DNA of 64,000 bases from Curvibacter microcysteis (GTDB lineage: Bacteria; Pseudomonadota; Gammaproteobacteria; Burkholderiales; Burkholderiaceae_C). Position 1 is the first letter of the stretch. Every line of letters begins with the position of its first letter. Below are positions 53,101 through 60,732 of the stretch, in pieces. The position numbers and the translations under genes are program-made. The stretch is taken from NCBI RefSeq assembly GCF_028649435.1, contig NZ_JAQSIN010000008.1; one strand, written 5' to 3'. Under the pieces are notes generated by a model. It was given only the letters and a program-made list of their open reading frames with translations. It was not told the DNA's origin and searched no databases.

Positions 53101-53254
53101 GGTGCCCTTCCTGTTTGCCACCGGCCCCGGCTCGGAAGTGCAACGCCCGCTGGCCATCGTGGTGATCGGTGGCCTGATCTCGTCCACCCTGCTGACCCTG
53201 GTGGTGCTGCCCACGCTGTACCGCTGGTTCGATGAAAAGCCCACCGAGGCTTGA
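50165..53254 (+). CDS. CzcA-like heavy-metal RND efflux pump, atypical metal motif
   Basis: A 1029-residue proton-driven pump of the heavy-metal efflux subfamily, starting 4 bp after the adaptor gene. The N-terminus (VDAFPDVTNVQVQVATEAPGRSPEEIERFVTVPLE) and the large periplasmic loops are normal. In the fourth membrane helix the CzcA motif DFG-x3-D-x6-E reads AIGLMVDATVVVVEN, so the first Asp is Ala406 while Asp412 and Glu419 remain. AIG is as in CusA, but the CusA methionine cluster is not evident (RVPSIS, RVDEMVTG). The exported metal is therefore uncertain; neither a classical Zn/Co/Cd nor a Cu/Ag pump can be claimed. Confidence 0.88.
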   Translation: MMVSMIRAALSQRLVVVVLALVLCAFGMRAAMRLSVDAFPDVTNVQVQVATEAPGRSPEEIERFVTVPLEIAMTGMPGLVEMRSLNKSGLSIITLVFTDTTDVYFARQLVTERLIEVTPRMPAGIVPVLGPVSTGLGEVYQYTLERPDDGQRALTPEELSERRSVQDWVVRPLLRSIPGVAEINSQGGYVKQYQALVDPGRLRHYKLSVQQVVHAIASNNANASGGILPQVTEQYLIRGVGLIRTLEDIGNIVVKEQAGVPVYVRDVAKVQLGSEVRQGAIIKGGYTEGVSGIVLMTRGGNAKQVVTRVKERVDEINRKGMLPDGLQIVPYYDRTDLVDSALWTVGKVLIEGIFLVVVVLFVFLGDVRSSLIVVATLVIAPLTTFILMNRYGISANLMSLGGLAIAIGLMVDATVVVVENVYHKLGQAGPSMGARVRTILDATAEVATPTVFGIAIIILVFLPLMTLQGIEGKMFAPLALTIVMALAVSLAVSLILSPVLCAYFLKGGSDHDTRLIAFLKRHYLRLLDGATLRHKLTLGVSVGLLLGSIALFPLLGKSFMPTMKEGALTPQINRVPSISLDESIRMEMAAMKTISEVPGVRMVVSKLGRGESPADPAGPNESDPIVLLDPKSERSQDEIDEDIRQRLSTIPGVQIVLSQPISERVDEMVTGVRSQLAIKVFGDELGELKRVSEQVARILKSVSGSRDIRIERLSGQQALTVDIDRKAIARHGLNVADVQGLIETAIGGQDVTTLYEGERRYSVVVRFPAHVRQSAEAIGNTLLTTPDGAQVPLYTLARIELVDGPAQISRESGKRRVVVGANVEGRDLAGFVTEVQQRIDREVQLPEGYYFKYGGQFENMERAMGTLSVIVPLTIVAIFFLLFLLFNSVRLASLIILVLPFASVGGLVGLFVTGEYLSVPASVGFIALWGIAVLNGVVLVTSIRRLRNDGMEVAAAVREGCVQRFRPVMMTATVALLGLVPFLFATGPGSEVQRPLAIVVIGGLISSTLLTLVVLPTLYRWFDEKPTEA

Positions 53255-53270
53255 AGACTAGGAGAACCCC

Positions 53271-53597
53271 ATGAGAGAAATCCGAGCCATCGTGCGGCCC
53301 AGCCGCCTGAACAAGCTGCGCGACGCGCTGCGCGCCATCCCGAACTTCCCGGGCGTGACCATCTTCAAGGCCGAGGGCTTCACCGCCCCGGCGGCGGTGG
53401 AGAAGCGCACCGTGAAGGAAGAGCTGACCGACTTCACACCCAAGCTGATGGTGTGTGTGTTGTGCGACGTTGCCATGGTGGACACGATCCGCGACGCCAT
53501 CATCAGCGCCTGCCACACCGGCCAGATCGGCGACGGCCTGGTCTGGGTGGTGGACCTGGAGAGCACGCACCGCATCCGCGACCACAGCCCCATTTGA
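53271..53597 (+). CDS. PII-like signalling protein linked to metal efflux
   Basis: A 108-residue protein of the PII fold. It begins MREIRAIVRPSRLNKLRDAL, as in GlnB-type proteins, and has the C-terminal signature HTGQIGDGLVWVVDLE (canonical TGKIGDGKIFV). The T-loop region (TAPAAVEKRTVKEELTDF) lacks the usual uridylylated Tyr. It lies 16 bp after the pump gene and before a terminator, so it is the last gene of the efflux operon. PII relatives coupled to Cus/Czc-type pumps (PII-NG) are known as a group, but their ligands are poorly understood. It might sense nucleotides or metal and tune the pump. Confidence 0.85.
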   Translation: MREIRAIVRPSRLNKLRDALRAIPNFPGVTIFKAEGFTAPAAVEKRTVKEELTDFTPKLMVCVLCDVAMVDTIRDAIISACHTGQIGDGLVWVVDLESTHRIRDHSPI

Positions 53598-53641
53598 AGG
53601 GCGACCCGGGGCCTGAGACAGGCCCCAGTGACCACCACTTT

Positions 53642-53664
53642 GGGGCCTTCGGGCCCCTTTTTTT
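53642..53664 (+). terminator. Rho-independent terminator of the efflux operon
   Basis: GGGGCC-TTCG-GGCCCC stem-loop with a stable TTCG tetraloop, followed directly by seven T. It lies 45 bp after the PII-like gene. Another hairpin without T-run precedes it at about 53608-53626. Confidence 0.9.
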
Positions 53665-53680
53665 GGGCTTGACTTTGGAC

Positions 53681-55030
53681 TCAACGCGGCGGCAGTGCCG
53701 CCACGTAAGCCGCATCGGTGAGGCTGCGCAAAAAAGCCACCAGGTCGTCGATGTCTTGCTCGCTCAGGGCCGGGGGCTGGTCGGGGCGGCGGTTCATCGG
53801 GGGCGAGTTGACGTTGACATTGCCACGCCGCGCGGGCGCCACGTCATCGAACAGGCCGCCCGGCCCGTACCACTTGGCGGGCTGGATGGAGCGCGTGTTG
53901 TAGAAGGCCACGGCGTCGCGCAGCGAGTGCAGCACGCCGTTGTGCATGAAGCTCTGGCGCAGGGCCACGTTGCGCAAGCCGGGGGTGCGCAGGTAGGCGC
54001 ACCACTGCTCAGGCTCAGGCCAGCGCAAGGCCTGGGCGGTGGCGCACAGGCCGTGGTCAAAGTGGCCGGGCTGGCGGTTGGCGGCCAGGGCGCGGTTGCG
54101 CGGCACGGCGATGGCGTCGTAACCAAAGTCGGTGAACAGCGAGCGCTCAGGCCGCGAAGCGGTGTCTGAGAGGGTGTGGCAAGACGCGCAATTGCCCTTG
54201 TCAGGGTTCTTGAACAGGGCCAGACCGCGCATCTCGGCGGGCGCCAAGGGCTGGCGCGTGCGCAGGTAGGCGTCGAAGCGCGAGCTGAAGGGCGCCATCT
54301 CATCGCTTTGCAGATAGGCCTCGAAGGCCGCGCCCAGGGCGCGCACCAGGGCCTCGGGCTCGCGCAGCACGGCCGGGCCGAAGGGGGGCACGCCGCTGTC
54401 GGCCAGCTCACGCGCCAGGCCATTGCGCTGCAGACGCTGCAGCAACTGGCGCGGGTTGCCGTTGTTCATTTCATGGCGGTCGAACAGCGGGCCGCGCGCT
54501 TGCTCGGCCAGGGTGTCGGCGCGGCCATCGGCCATCAAGCCGCCAAAGGGCGAGGGGTATGGCGCGTCGTCGTCTTGGTAGAAGTGGCGGCGCGGCACGT
54601 AGCGCACGTACAGCAGCGAGGGCGCGTTGCGCAGGCTGAATTCGCCCGGGCGGCTGCCGCGTGGCGTGCCGGGCCCACCGGCCAGGGCCTGGGCACTGGG
54701 CAGGAAGGCGCGTGCCGGGTCGTGGCAGCTGGCGCAGGAAGCCCCCACCGGGTTGGACAGGCGGGGCTCCACAAACAAGCGCCGCCCCAGGGCCACCAGG
54801 GCCGGGTCGGGCGCAAAACGGGCGCTGGTGGCGTCGTATTTGGCGGCCAACAGAGGGCTGGCGCCGAGGGTGGACAGCACCTTTTGGGCGCCGCCCCCCG
54901 CCACCAGCACCACGCTGTCGGGCGCAGCCTGCACGGCGGCGGGCTGACCCAGCCCGCAGGCCAGGGCCCAGGTGCAAGCCAGGAACCACCGCGCCCGCTG
55001 GCGGGCGCCAGCGGTCAGGGCAGCGCGCAT
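53681..55030 (-). CDS. Di-haem cytochrome c peroxidase family protein
   Basis: A 449-residue exported protein. The ATG at 55030 overlaps the stop of the phosphoesterase gene by 1 nt, giving a signal peptide (LACTWALACGLGQPAAVQA). Two haem-binding motifs CASCH lie at 99-103 and 281-285, with sequence around them (LRNAPSLLYVRY, GLRNVALRQSFMHNGVLHSLRDAVAFYNTR) typical of the MauG/CcpA group. Such proteins reduce peroxide or oxidise protein substrates in the periplasm. An operon with a phosphoesterase is unusual, so this is probably not a simple peroxide-defence enzyme. Confidence 0.88.
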   Translation of the reverse strand: MRAALTAGARQRARWFLACTWALACGLGQPAAVQAAPDSVVLVAGGGAQKVLSTLGASPLLAAKYDATSARFAPDPALVALGRRLFVEPRLSNPVGASCASCHDPARAFLPSAQALAGGPGTPRGSRPGEFSLRNAPSLLYVRYVPRRHFYQDDDAPYPSPFGGLMADGRADTLAEQARGPLFDRHEMNNGNPRQLLQRLQRNGLARELADSGVPPFGPAVLREPEALVRALGAAFEAYLQSDEMAPFSSRFDAYLRTRQPLAPAEMRGLALFKNPDKGNCASCHTLSDTASRPERSLFTDFGYDAIAVPRNRALAANRQPGHFDHGLCATAQALRWPEPEQWCAYLRTPGLRNVALRQSFMHNGVLHSLRDAVAFYNTRSIQPAKWYGPGGLFDDVAPARRGNVNVNSPPMNRRPDQPPALSEQDIDDLVAFLRSLTDAAYVAALPPR

Positions 55031-56499
55031 CACGGCGTGAGGAAGCCGGTCTTGTCGCAGCTCAGGGCCTTGCCCGACTGCACGCAGCTGGCCATCAGCT
55101 TGCCTGCGGCGCTGTAGGCCTTGAAGGTCCAACCCGTGGCCGGGGCGGGGTTGCGGTCCATCACCATGAAGCCGAAGGTGGCGCTGTGGGTGATGCGGTC
55201 GATGGTGGCACCGGCAGCCGGGGTCAAGCCGGCGGGCAGCGGGTCGGGCAAGGCCACGTCCAGCGAGTCGCCACCATTGCCCGTCACCAGGGTGGCCGGG
55301 TGGCCCGAGGCGAAGTTGATGGCCTGGAAGTCATGCACGTGGCCGTGCAGGGCCACGTTGACGCCCGGCGGGTAGTAGGCCTGGGCGTTCAGGCTGCTCA
55401 TGGCCGATTGCAGGGCCAGGTTGCCTGGCGCCGGCGTGCTGCCCGCCACCGGCGCGAAGGCCAGGATGGGGTGGTGGTTGGTGAAGATGGTGTTGACCAC
55501 GCCCGTCTTGGCGGCCAGGGCGCCTACGGTCTGGAACTGCTTTTGGTAGACGGCGAACTGCGCGTCGGTGGGCTTGAGCGCGGCTGAGCCCGTCTTGGCC
55601 GAGTCAAAGACCACGATTTGCGAGTTGCTGCCCAGGGCCACGGCGTAGGGCTCGCTGTAGTTGGCGTTGCTGTCGTTGACCGGCTCATCACAGCTGCGCA
55701 CCGCGCTGTAGGCGCGCGGGTCCAGCAGGCGGAACCAGCCTTGGCCGGCGCGCGCGCACTCTTCGTGATTGCCACGCACCATCACCCAAGGGGCGGCGCT
55801 GAGCAACGGCGCAGCGGGTTGGAACAGGTCGGCCAGCCAGGTGTCCCAGCCATAGCCCCAGGGGCTGCCTTGGCAACCCGCCACGTCGGAGGGGCAGGCG
55901 TTTTCGCGGTAGTGGTAGTCGCCGATGTGCAGCACCAGGTCCGGCGTGAAGGACGCGGCGACGGCCGCCAGGTTGGCAAACGGCCAGGCGGTGTTGTCGT
56001 TGCAGGCCTGCCAGGCGGCGCCGGCCTTCTTCATGCGGCAGCCGGTGTCGGCCAGCACCAGCACGCGCTGGGGGTTGGCCTTGGGCACGGGCAGCACGCG
56101 GTTGGCCACCGCCACTTTTTGCGCGCTGCTGGACAAGGTGGTCTCGCACACCGAGACCGGAAAGGCCGTGGGCTTGGAGTCGGCCGGGTCGCTGGCGGTG
56201 GTGCGCAGGGCGGCGGTGCCCGGGCCCACGCGCAAGCTCATGCGGGTGGCCATGCCGTCCACCGTCAACAGGGGGCAGGCCGCATTCGGGTCGGTGCCAC
56301 CGGTGGGTGCGGTGTAGCGGGTGACCACCCGGGCGATGGCCTGGTTGCTGTCGCCCATCTGCACCCAGGCAGCCTGGATGTTGCTGTCGGCACTGGCGGC
56401 GTCGGGTGCGCTGTCGCCCGTGCAAGCAGGCAGCACCAGGGCGGCGCCCAGGGCTGACAAGCCTGCCATCCAGGCCAGGGAGTGATGTTGTGTTTTCAT
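55030..56499 (-). CDS. Secreted calcineurin-like metallophosphoesterase
   Basis: A 489-residue protein. The signal region ends ALVLPACTG with Cys26, lipobox-like although Pro at -2 is atypical. The binuclear-metal motifs of the calcineurin fold are all present: LVLADTG, HIGDYHYRENAC, MVRGNHEECARAG, FTNHHPIL and LHGHVHDFQ. Eight or more Cys residues suggest disulfides in the periplasm. It is co-transcribed with the di-haem peroxidase gene (stop and start overlap). The substrate could be a nucleotide or phosphodiester; a purple acid phosphatase-like role is possible. Confidence 0.85.
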   Translation of the reverse strand: MKTQHHSLAWMAGLSALGAALVLPACTGDSAPDAASADSNIQAAWVQMGDSNQAIARVVTRYTAPTGGTDPNAACPLLTVDGMATRMSLRVGPGTAALRTTASDPADSKPTAFPVSVCETTLSSSAQKVAVANRVLPVPKANPQRVLVLADTGCRMKKAGAAWQACNDNTAWPFANLAAVAASFTPDLVLHIGDYHYRENACPSDVAGCQGSPWGYGWDTWLADLFQPAAPLLSAAPWVMVRGNHEECARAGQGWFRLLDPRAYSAVRSCDEPVNDSNANYSEPYAVALGSNSQIVVFDSAKTGSAALKPTDAQFAVYQKQFQTVGALAAKTGVVNTIFTNHHPILAFAPVAGSTPAPGNLALQSAMSSLNAQAYYPPGVNVALHGHVHDFQAINFASGHPATLVTGNGGDSLDVALPDPLPAGLTPAAGATIDRITHSATFGFMVMDRNPAPATGWTFKAYSAAGKLMASCVQSGKALSCDKTGFLTP

Positions 56500-56670
56500 G
56501 GTCTGACTCCGTCCTCAAAAGCAAAGAACGGTAAAGCGCGGGTGTGGCAGGGGCATGACAGGGGGAGCGACTGCACCGCACTGGGCCGGCGCGCACCAGA
56601 GAAGTGCGCAAGCAGGCAAGCTTCCTGCTTTACTATTTGCAACACCCAGAACAAGACCGAGAGCCCGACC

Positions 56671-56973
56671 ATGGAACTGACCCCCCGGGAAAAAGACAAG
56701 CTGTTGATCTTCACCGCCGCCTTGCTGGCCGAGCGCCGCAAGGCCCGGGGCCTGAAGCTCAACTACCCTGAAGCCGTGGCCTTCATCAGCGCGGCCGTGA
56801 TGGAAGGCGCGCGCGACGGCAAGACCGTGGCGCAACTGATGAGCGAAGGCCGCAATGTGCTGACCCGCGCCGACGTCATGGATGGCATTGCCGAGATGAT
56901 TCCGGACATCCAGGTCGAAGCCACCTTCCCCGACGGCACCAAGCTGGTGACCGTGCACCAGCCCATCGTCTGA
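56671..56973 (+). CDS. ureA: Urease gamma subunit
   Basis: A 100-residue subunit with the standard beginning MELTPREKDKLLIFTAALLAERRKARGLKLNYPEA and end DGTKLVTVHQPIV. The ATG at 56671 is set by the family start; earlier in-frame codons are not used. It is the first gene of ureABCEFG. A possible -10 TACTAT lies at 56631-56636, without a good -35. Unusually, neither ureD nor urea-transport genes precede it. Confidence 0.97.
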   Translation: MELTPREKDKLLIFTAALLAERRKARGLKLNYPEAVAFISAAVMEGARDGKTVAQLMSEGRNVLTRADVMDGIAEMIPDIQVEATFPDGTKLVTVHQPIV

Positions 56974-57006
56974 GCCAGCCCCACCGCGGGCCTTGAGGAG
57001 ACTGCC

Positions 57007-57312
57007 ATGATTCCCGGCGAACTGATCACCGACGAGGGCGAACACGCCCTGAACACCGGCCGCGCCACGCTGACCCTGCTGGTGTGCAACACGGGCGACC
57101 GCCCCATCCAGGTGGGCTCGCACTACCACTTTGCAGAGACCAACGCCGCCCTGGGCTTTGACCGCGAGGCCGCGCGCGGCATGCGGCTGAACATCGCCTC
57201 GGGCACCGCCGTGCGCTTTGAGCCCGGCCAGGAACGCACCGTGCAACTGGTGGCCATTGGCGGCGAACGCCGCATTTACGGCTTTCGCGGCCTGGTCCAA
57301 GGCGCGCTGTAA
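57007..57312 (+). CDS. ureB: Urease beta subunit
   Basis: A 101-residue subunit starting MIPGELITDEGEHALNTGR, with GDRPIQVGSHYHFAETNAAL and the end YGFRGLVQGAL. The ribosome-binding site GAGGAG is strong, 33 bp after ureA. Together with UreA and UreC it forms the (alpha-beta-gamma)3 urease in the cytoplasm. Confidence 0.97.
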   Translation: MIPGELITDEGEHALNTGRATLTLLVCNTGDRPIQVGSHYHFAETNAALGFDREAARGMRLNIASGTAVRFEPGQERTVQLVAIGGERRIYGFRGLVQGAL

Positions 57313-57347
57313 GCCCGCCCGCGACCGCACACACACAAGGATTTGCC

Positions 57348-59066
57348 ATGAGCACCGTATCGCGCCGTGCCTACGCCGAGATGTTTGGCCCCACCACGGG
57401 TGACCGCATCCGACTGGCCGACACCGACCTGATCATCGAGGTCGAAAAAGACTACACCCTGGCCGCCGGCAGCTACGGCGAAGAGGTCAAATTTGGCGGT
57501 GGCAAGACCATCCGCGACGGCATGGCCCAAGGCCAGCGCACGCGCGACGAAGGCGCGGTCGACACCGTGCTGACCAACGCCCTGATCCTGGACCACTGGG
57601 GCGTGGTGAAGGCCGACATCGGCCTCAAGGGCGGCCGCATCGTGAAGATCGGCAAGGCCGGCAACCCCGACACCCAGCCCGGCGTGGACATCATCATTGG
57701 CCCGGGCACCGAAGTCATCAGCTGCGAAGGCAACATCGTCACCGCCGGCGGCATCGACACCCACATCCACTTCATTGCGCCACAGCAGATCGAAGAGGCC
57801 TTGTGCAGCGGCGTGACCACCATGATCGGTGGCGGCACCGGCCCGGCCACGGGCACCTTCGCCACCACTTGCACGCCCGGCGCCTGGAACCTGGAGCGCA
57901 TGCTGCAAGCGGCCGATGCCTTCCCGATGAACCTGGGCTTTTTGGGCAAGGGCAACGCCAGCCTGCCGGGCGCGCTGCACGAGCAGATCAACGCCGGCGC
58001 CATTGGCCTGAAGCTGCACGAGGACTGGGGCACCACCCCGGCGGCCATCGACAACTGCCTGACCGTGGCCGAAGAAACCGACACCCAGGTGGCCATCCAC
58101 ACCGACACGCTCAACGAGTCGGGCTTTGTGGAAGACACCGTGGCGGCCTTCAAAGGCCGCACCATCCACACCTTCCACACCGAAGGCGCGGGCGGCGGCC
58201 ACGCGCCCGACATCCTGAAGGTGGTGGGCGAAGCCAATGTGCTGCCCAGCTCGACCAACCCGACCCGGCCCTACACCATCAACACGCTGGACGAGCACGT
58301 CGACATGCTGATGGTCTGCCACCACCTGGACCCGGCGATTGCCGAGGACCTGGCCTTTGCCGAAAGCCGCATCCGCAAGGAAACCATTGCCGCCGAAGAC
58401 ATCCTGCACGACCTGGGCGCCATCAGCATGTTCAGCTCGGACAGCCAGGCCATGGGCCGGGTGGGCGAGGTGATCCTGCGCTGCTGGCAGACAGCACACA
58501 AGATGAAGCTGCAGCGCGGCAAGCTGCCCGACGACACGGCGCGCAACGACAACTTCCGCGCCCGCCGCTACATCGCCAAATACACCATCAACCCCGCGAT
58601 TGCGCACGGCATCAGCCACGAAGTGGGCAGCATCGAGCCCGGCAAGTGGGCCGACCTGGTGATCTGGAAGCCGGCCTTCTTTGGCGTCAAACCGGCGCTG
58701 ATCTTGAAGGGCGGCTTCATCGCCATGGCCGCCATGGGCGACCCGAACGCCAGCATCCCGACGCCGCAGCCGGTGCATTACCGCCCGATGTTTGGCGCCT
58801 ATGGCGGCGCGATCGCCAAGACCTCGCTGACCTTTGTCTCGCAAGCCGGCCTGGCCCAAGGCATTGGCCAGAAGTTTGGGCTGAACAAGACGCTGTCGGC
58901 GGTGAAGAACATCCGCACCGTGGGCAAGCGCCACATGCTGCTGAACGACTACGCGCCGCGCATGGAAGTGGACGCGCAAACCTACCAGGTGCGCGCCGAC
59001 GGCCAGTTGCTGACCTGCGAGCCCGCCACCAGCCTGCCGATGGCGCAGCGCTACTTTTTGTTCTGA
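57348..59066 (+). CDS. ureC: Urease alpha subunit (catalytic)
   Basis: A 572-residue catalytic subunit hydrolysing urea to ammonia and carbamate. Nickel ligands are in place: His139 and His141 (THIHF), carbamylated Lys222 (GLKLHEDWG), His251, His277 (HTFHTEGAGGGHAPD) and Asp365. The mobile flap Cys324-His325-His326 is intact (MVCHHLDP). The offset from Klebsiella numbering is constant at five residues, so no insertion or gap disturbs the active site. The enzyme should be active once nickel is loaded. Confidence 0.98.
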   Translation: MSTVSRRAYAEMFGPTTGDRIRLADTDLIIEVEKDYTLAAGSYGEEVKFGGGKTIRDGMAQGQRTRDEGAVDTVLTNALILDHWGVVKADIGLKGGRIVKIGKAGNPDTQPGVDIIIGPGTEVISCEGNIVTAGGIDTHIHFIAPQQIEEALCSGVTTMIGGGTGPATGTFATTCTPGAWNLERMLQAADAFPMNLGFLGKGNASLPGALHEQINAGAIGLKLHEDWGTTPAAIDNCLTVAEETDTQVAIHTDTLNESGFVEDTVAAFKGRTIHTFHTEGAGGGHAPDILKVVGEANVLPSSTNPTRPYTINTLDEHVDMLMVCHHLDPAIAEDLAFAESRIRKETIAAEDILHDLGAISMFSSDSQAMGRVGEVILRCWQTAHKMKLQRGKLPDDTARNDNFRARRYIAKYTINPAIAHGISHEVGSIEPGKWADLVIWKPAFFGVKPALILKGGFIAMAAMGDPNASIPTPQPVHYRPMFGAYGGAIAKTSLTFVSQAGLAQGIGQKFGLNKTLSAVKNIRTVGKRHMLLNDYAPRMEVDAQTYQVRADGQLLTCEPATSLPMAQRYFLF

Positions 59067-59193
59067 GCCCGCGCGGGCGGCCCCGGCTTGCCCCTGGCCT
59101 GGCCGGGGGTGCCTGCGGGCCCCGCGCCGCGCCGCCTGCCAGGCGCTACAGTCTGGGGCCTAGCCCCAAGCACCCGCCACTGGAACGACGACC

Positions 59194-59970
59194 ATGCTGC
59201 AAATCTCCAAACTCATTCCCGGCGGCCAAGGCCTGGCCCCGGTGCTCATCAAACGCGCCAGCTCGGTCGAGCTGGACTGGGATGTGCGCCAAAAAAGCCG
59301 CTTTGATGCCACCGACTCCAGCGAGCGCCACCTGGGCGTGTTCTTGCCACGCGGCACCGTGGTGCGCGGTGGCGACGTGCTGGTGGCCGAAGACGGGTCG
59401 CTGATCCGCGTCGTGGCCGCCCCACAAGCCGTGCTGCGCATCACCGCCTGCACCGCCCACGGCAGCCCCTTTGACCTGACCCGCGCCGCCTACCACCTGG
59501 GCAACCGCCATGTGCCCATCGAGCTGCAACCCGACCACCTGAAGATCGAGCCCGACCACGTGCTGGCCGACATGCTGCGCAGCATGCACCTGATCGTGAA
59601 CGCGGTGGACGAATCCTTTGAGCCCGAAGCCGGCGCCTACGGCCAGCATGGCCAGCACAGCCACAAGGGCCACGGGCACTCGCACGACCATGATCACGGC
59701 CATGACCATGGGCACGCACACGCGAAGCACGACCACGACCACGGCCATTCGCACGAGCACGCCCATGAGGCCGCCCACGAGCATGGCCACGAGGCCGCGC
59801 ACGAACACGGCAGCCCCGCCGCCGCTGCCGCTGCGGTGAGCCCGGCCCGCAAGACCATCCCCATCCAGGCCAGCGCCCCGGCCCATGTGCACGGGCCTGG
59901 CTGCGGTCATGACCATGACCACGGGCATGGACACGACCACCACGGCCACGACCATGGTCACCAGCACTGA
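59194..59970 (+). CDS. ureE: Urease nickel-delivery chaperone UreE with two His-rich segments
   Basis: A 258-residue nickel metallochaperone. The UreE fold (about 1-145) ends with the conserved AYHLGNRHVPIEL and HVLADMLRSMHLIV. It is followed by a His-rich stretch (152-205, 24 His), an Ala/Pro linker, and a second His-rich stretch (231-258, 13 His with one Cys). Many UreE proteins have a single shorter tail, so this one is extended and could store much nickel. The end of the gene overlaps the ureF start by 17 nt. It lies 127 bp after ureC. Confidence 0.95.
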   Translation: MLQISKLIPGGQGLAPVLIKRASSVELDWDVRQKSRFDATDSSERHLGVFLPRGTVVRGGDVLVAEDGSLIRVVAAPQAVLRITACTAHGSPFDLTRAAYHLGNRHVPIELQPDHLKIEPDHVLADMLRSMHLIVNAVDESFEPEAGAYGQHGQHSHKGHGHSHDHDHGHDHGHAHAKHDHDHGHSHEHAHEAAHEHGHEAAHEHGSPAAAAAAVSPARKTIPIQASAPAHVHGPGCGHDHDHGHGHDHHGHDHGHQH

Positions 59971-60700
59971 GTTGGCCTGCCCCCCGGACGCCAGCGCCAG
60001 CCCAGCCGCCACCGCACCCGCTGCCGCCGCCCTGCCCAGTGCCGGCCTGCTGCAGCTGATCTGGCTGGCTTCGCCCGCGCTGCCGGTGGGCGGGTATTCG
60101 TATTCCGAAGGGCTGGAAGCCGCCGTGGAATGGGCTGGCGTCAACGACGAAGCCCGGGCCGCCGAGTGGCTGTCGGATCAACTGCACCTGAGCCTGGCGC
60201 GCAGCGACCTGGCCGTGGTCAGCGCCGCCGTGCAAGCCCTGCGCTCATCAGACTGGCCGCGCCTGACGCGCCTCAATGAATGGGTGCAGCAAAGCCGCGA
60301 GACCGCCGAGCTGCGCCTGCAAAGCCAGCAAATGGGCCGCTCCCTGGTGGAGTGGCTGCGCAACCTGCAGCCCGACACGGCGGCCCAGCTGGATGGGTTG
60401 ATTGCCACCTACCCCGTGGCCTTTGCCTGCGCCGCGGCTGCCAGCCCCGCCAGCGCGGCCGACATCTGCTTTGCCTATGCCTTTGCCTGGTGCGAGACCA
60501 TGAGCCAGACCGCCATCAAGGCCGTGCCCCTGGGCCAAAGCGCGGGCCAGCGCATCCTGGCGCGGCTAGCGCAAGAGATCCCGGCGGCCGTCGCCACGGC
60601 CATGTCGCTGGGCGACGACCAGCGCCAGGCCTACACCCCGCGCCTGGCCGTGTTGTCGGCCCGGCACGAGACCCAATACTCCCGACTTTTCAGAAGCTGA
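59954..60700 (+). CDS. ureF: Urease accessory protein UreF
   Basis: A 248-residue accessory protein. The ATG at 59954 lies within the His-tail codons of ureE, in another frame. About 30 Ala/Pro-rich residues precede the family start LLQLIWLASPALPVGGYSYSEGLE. Other landmarks are RETAELRLQSQQMGRSL and FAWCETMSQTAIKAVPLGQSAGQ. UreF, UreG and UreD normally form the complex that activates apo-urease. UreD is not encoded in the cluster. Confidence 0.95.
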   Translation: MVTSTELACPPDASASPAATAPAAAALPSAGLLQLIWLASPALPVGGYSYSEGLEAAVEWAGVNDEARAAEWLSDQLHLSLARSDLAVVSAAVQALRSSDWPRLTRLNEWVQQSRETAELRLQSQQMGRSLVEWLRNLQPDTAAQLDGLIATYPVAFACAAAASPASAADICFAYAFAWCETMSQTAIKAVPLGQSAGQRILARLAQEIPAAVATAMSLGDDQRQAYTPRLAVLSARHETQYSRLFRS

Positions 60701-60732
60701 GCCTTCTCTTCCCTTCACTGGACCCGAACCCC

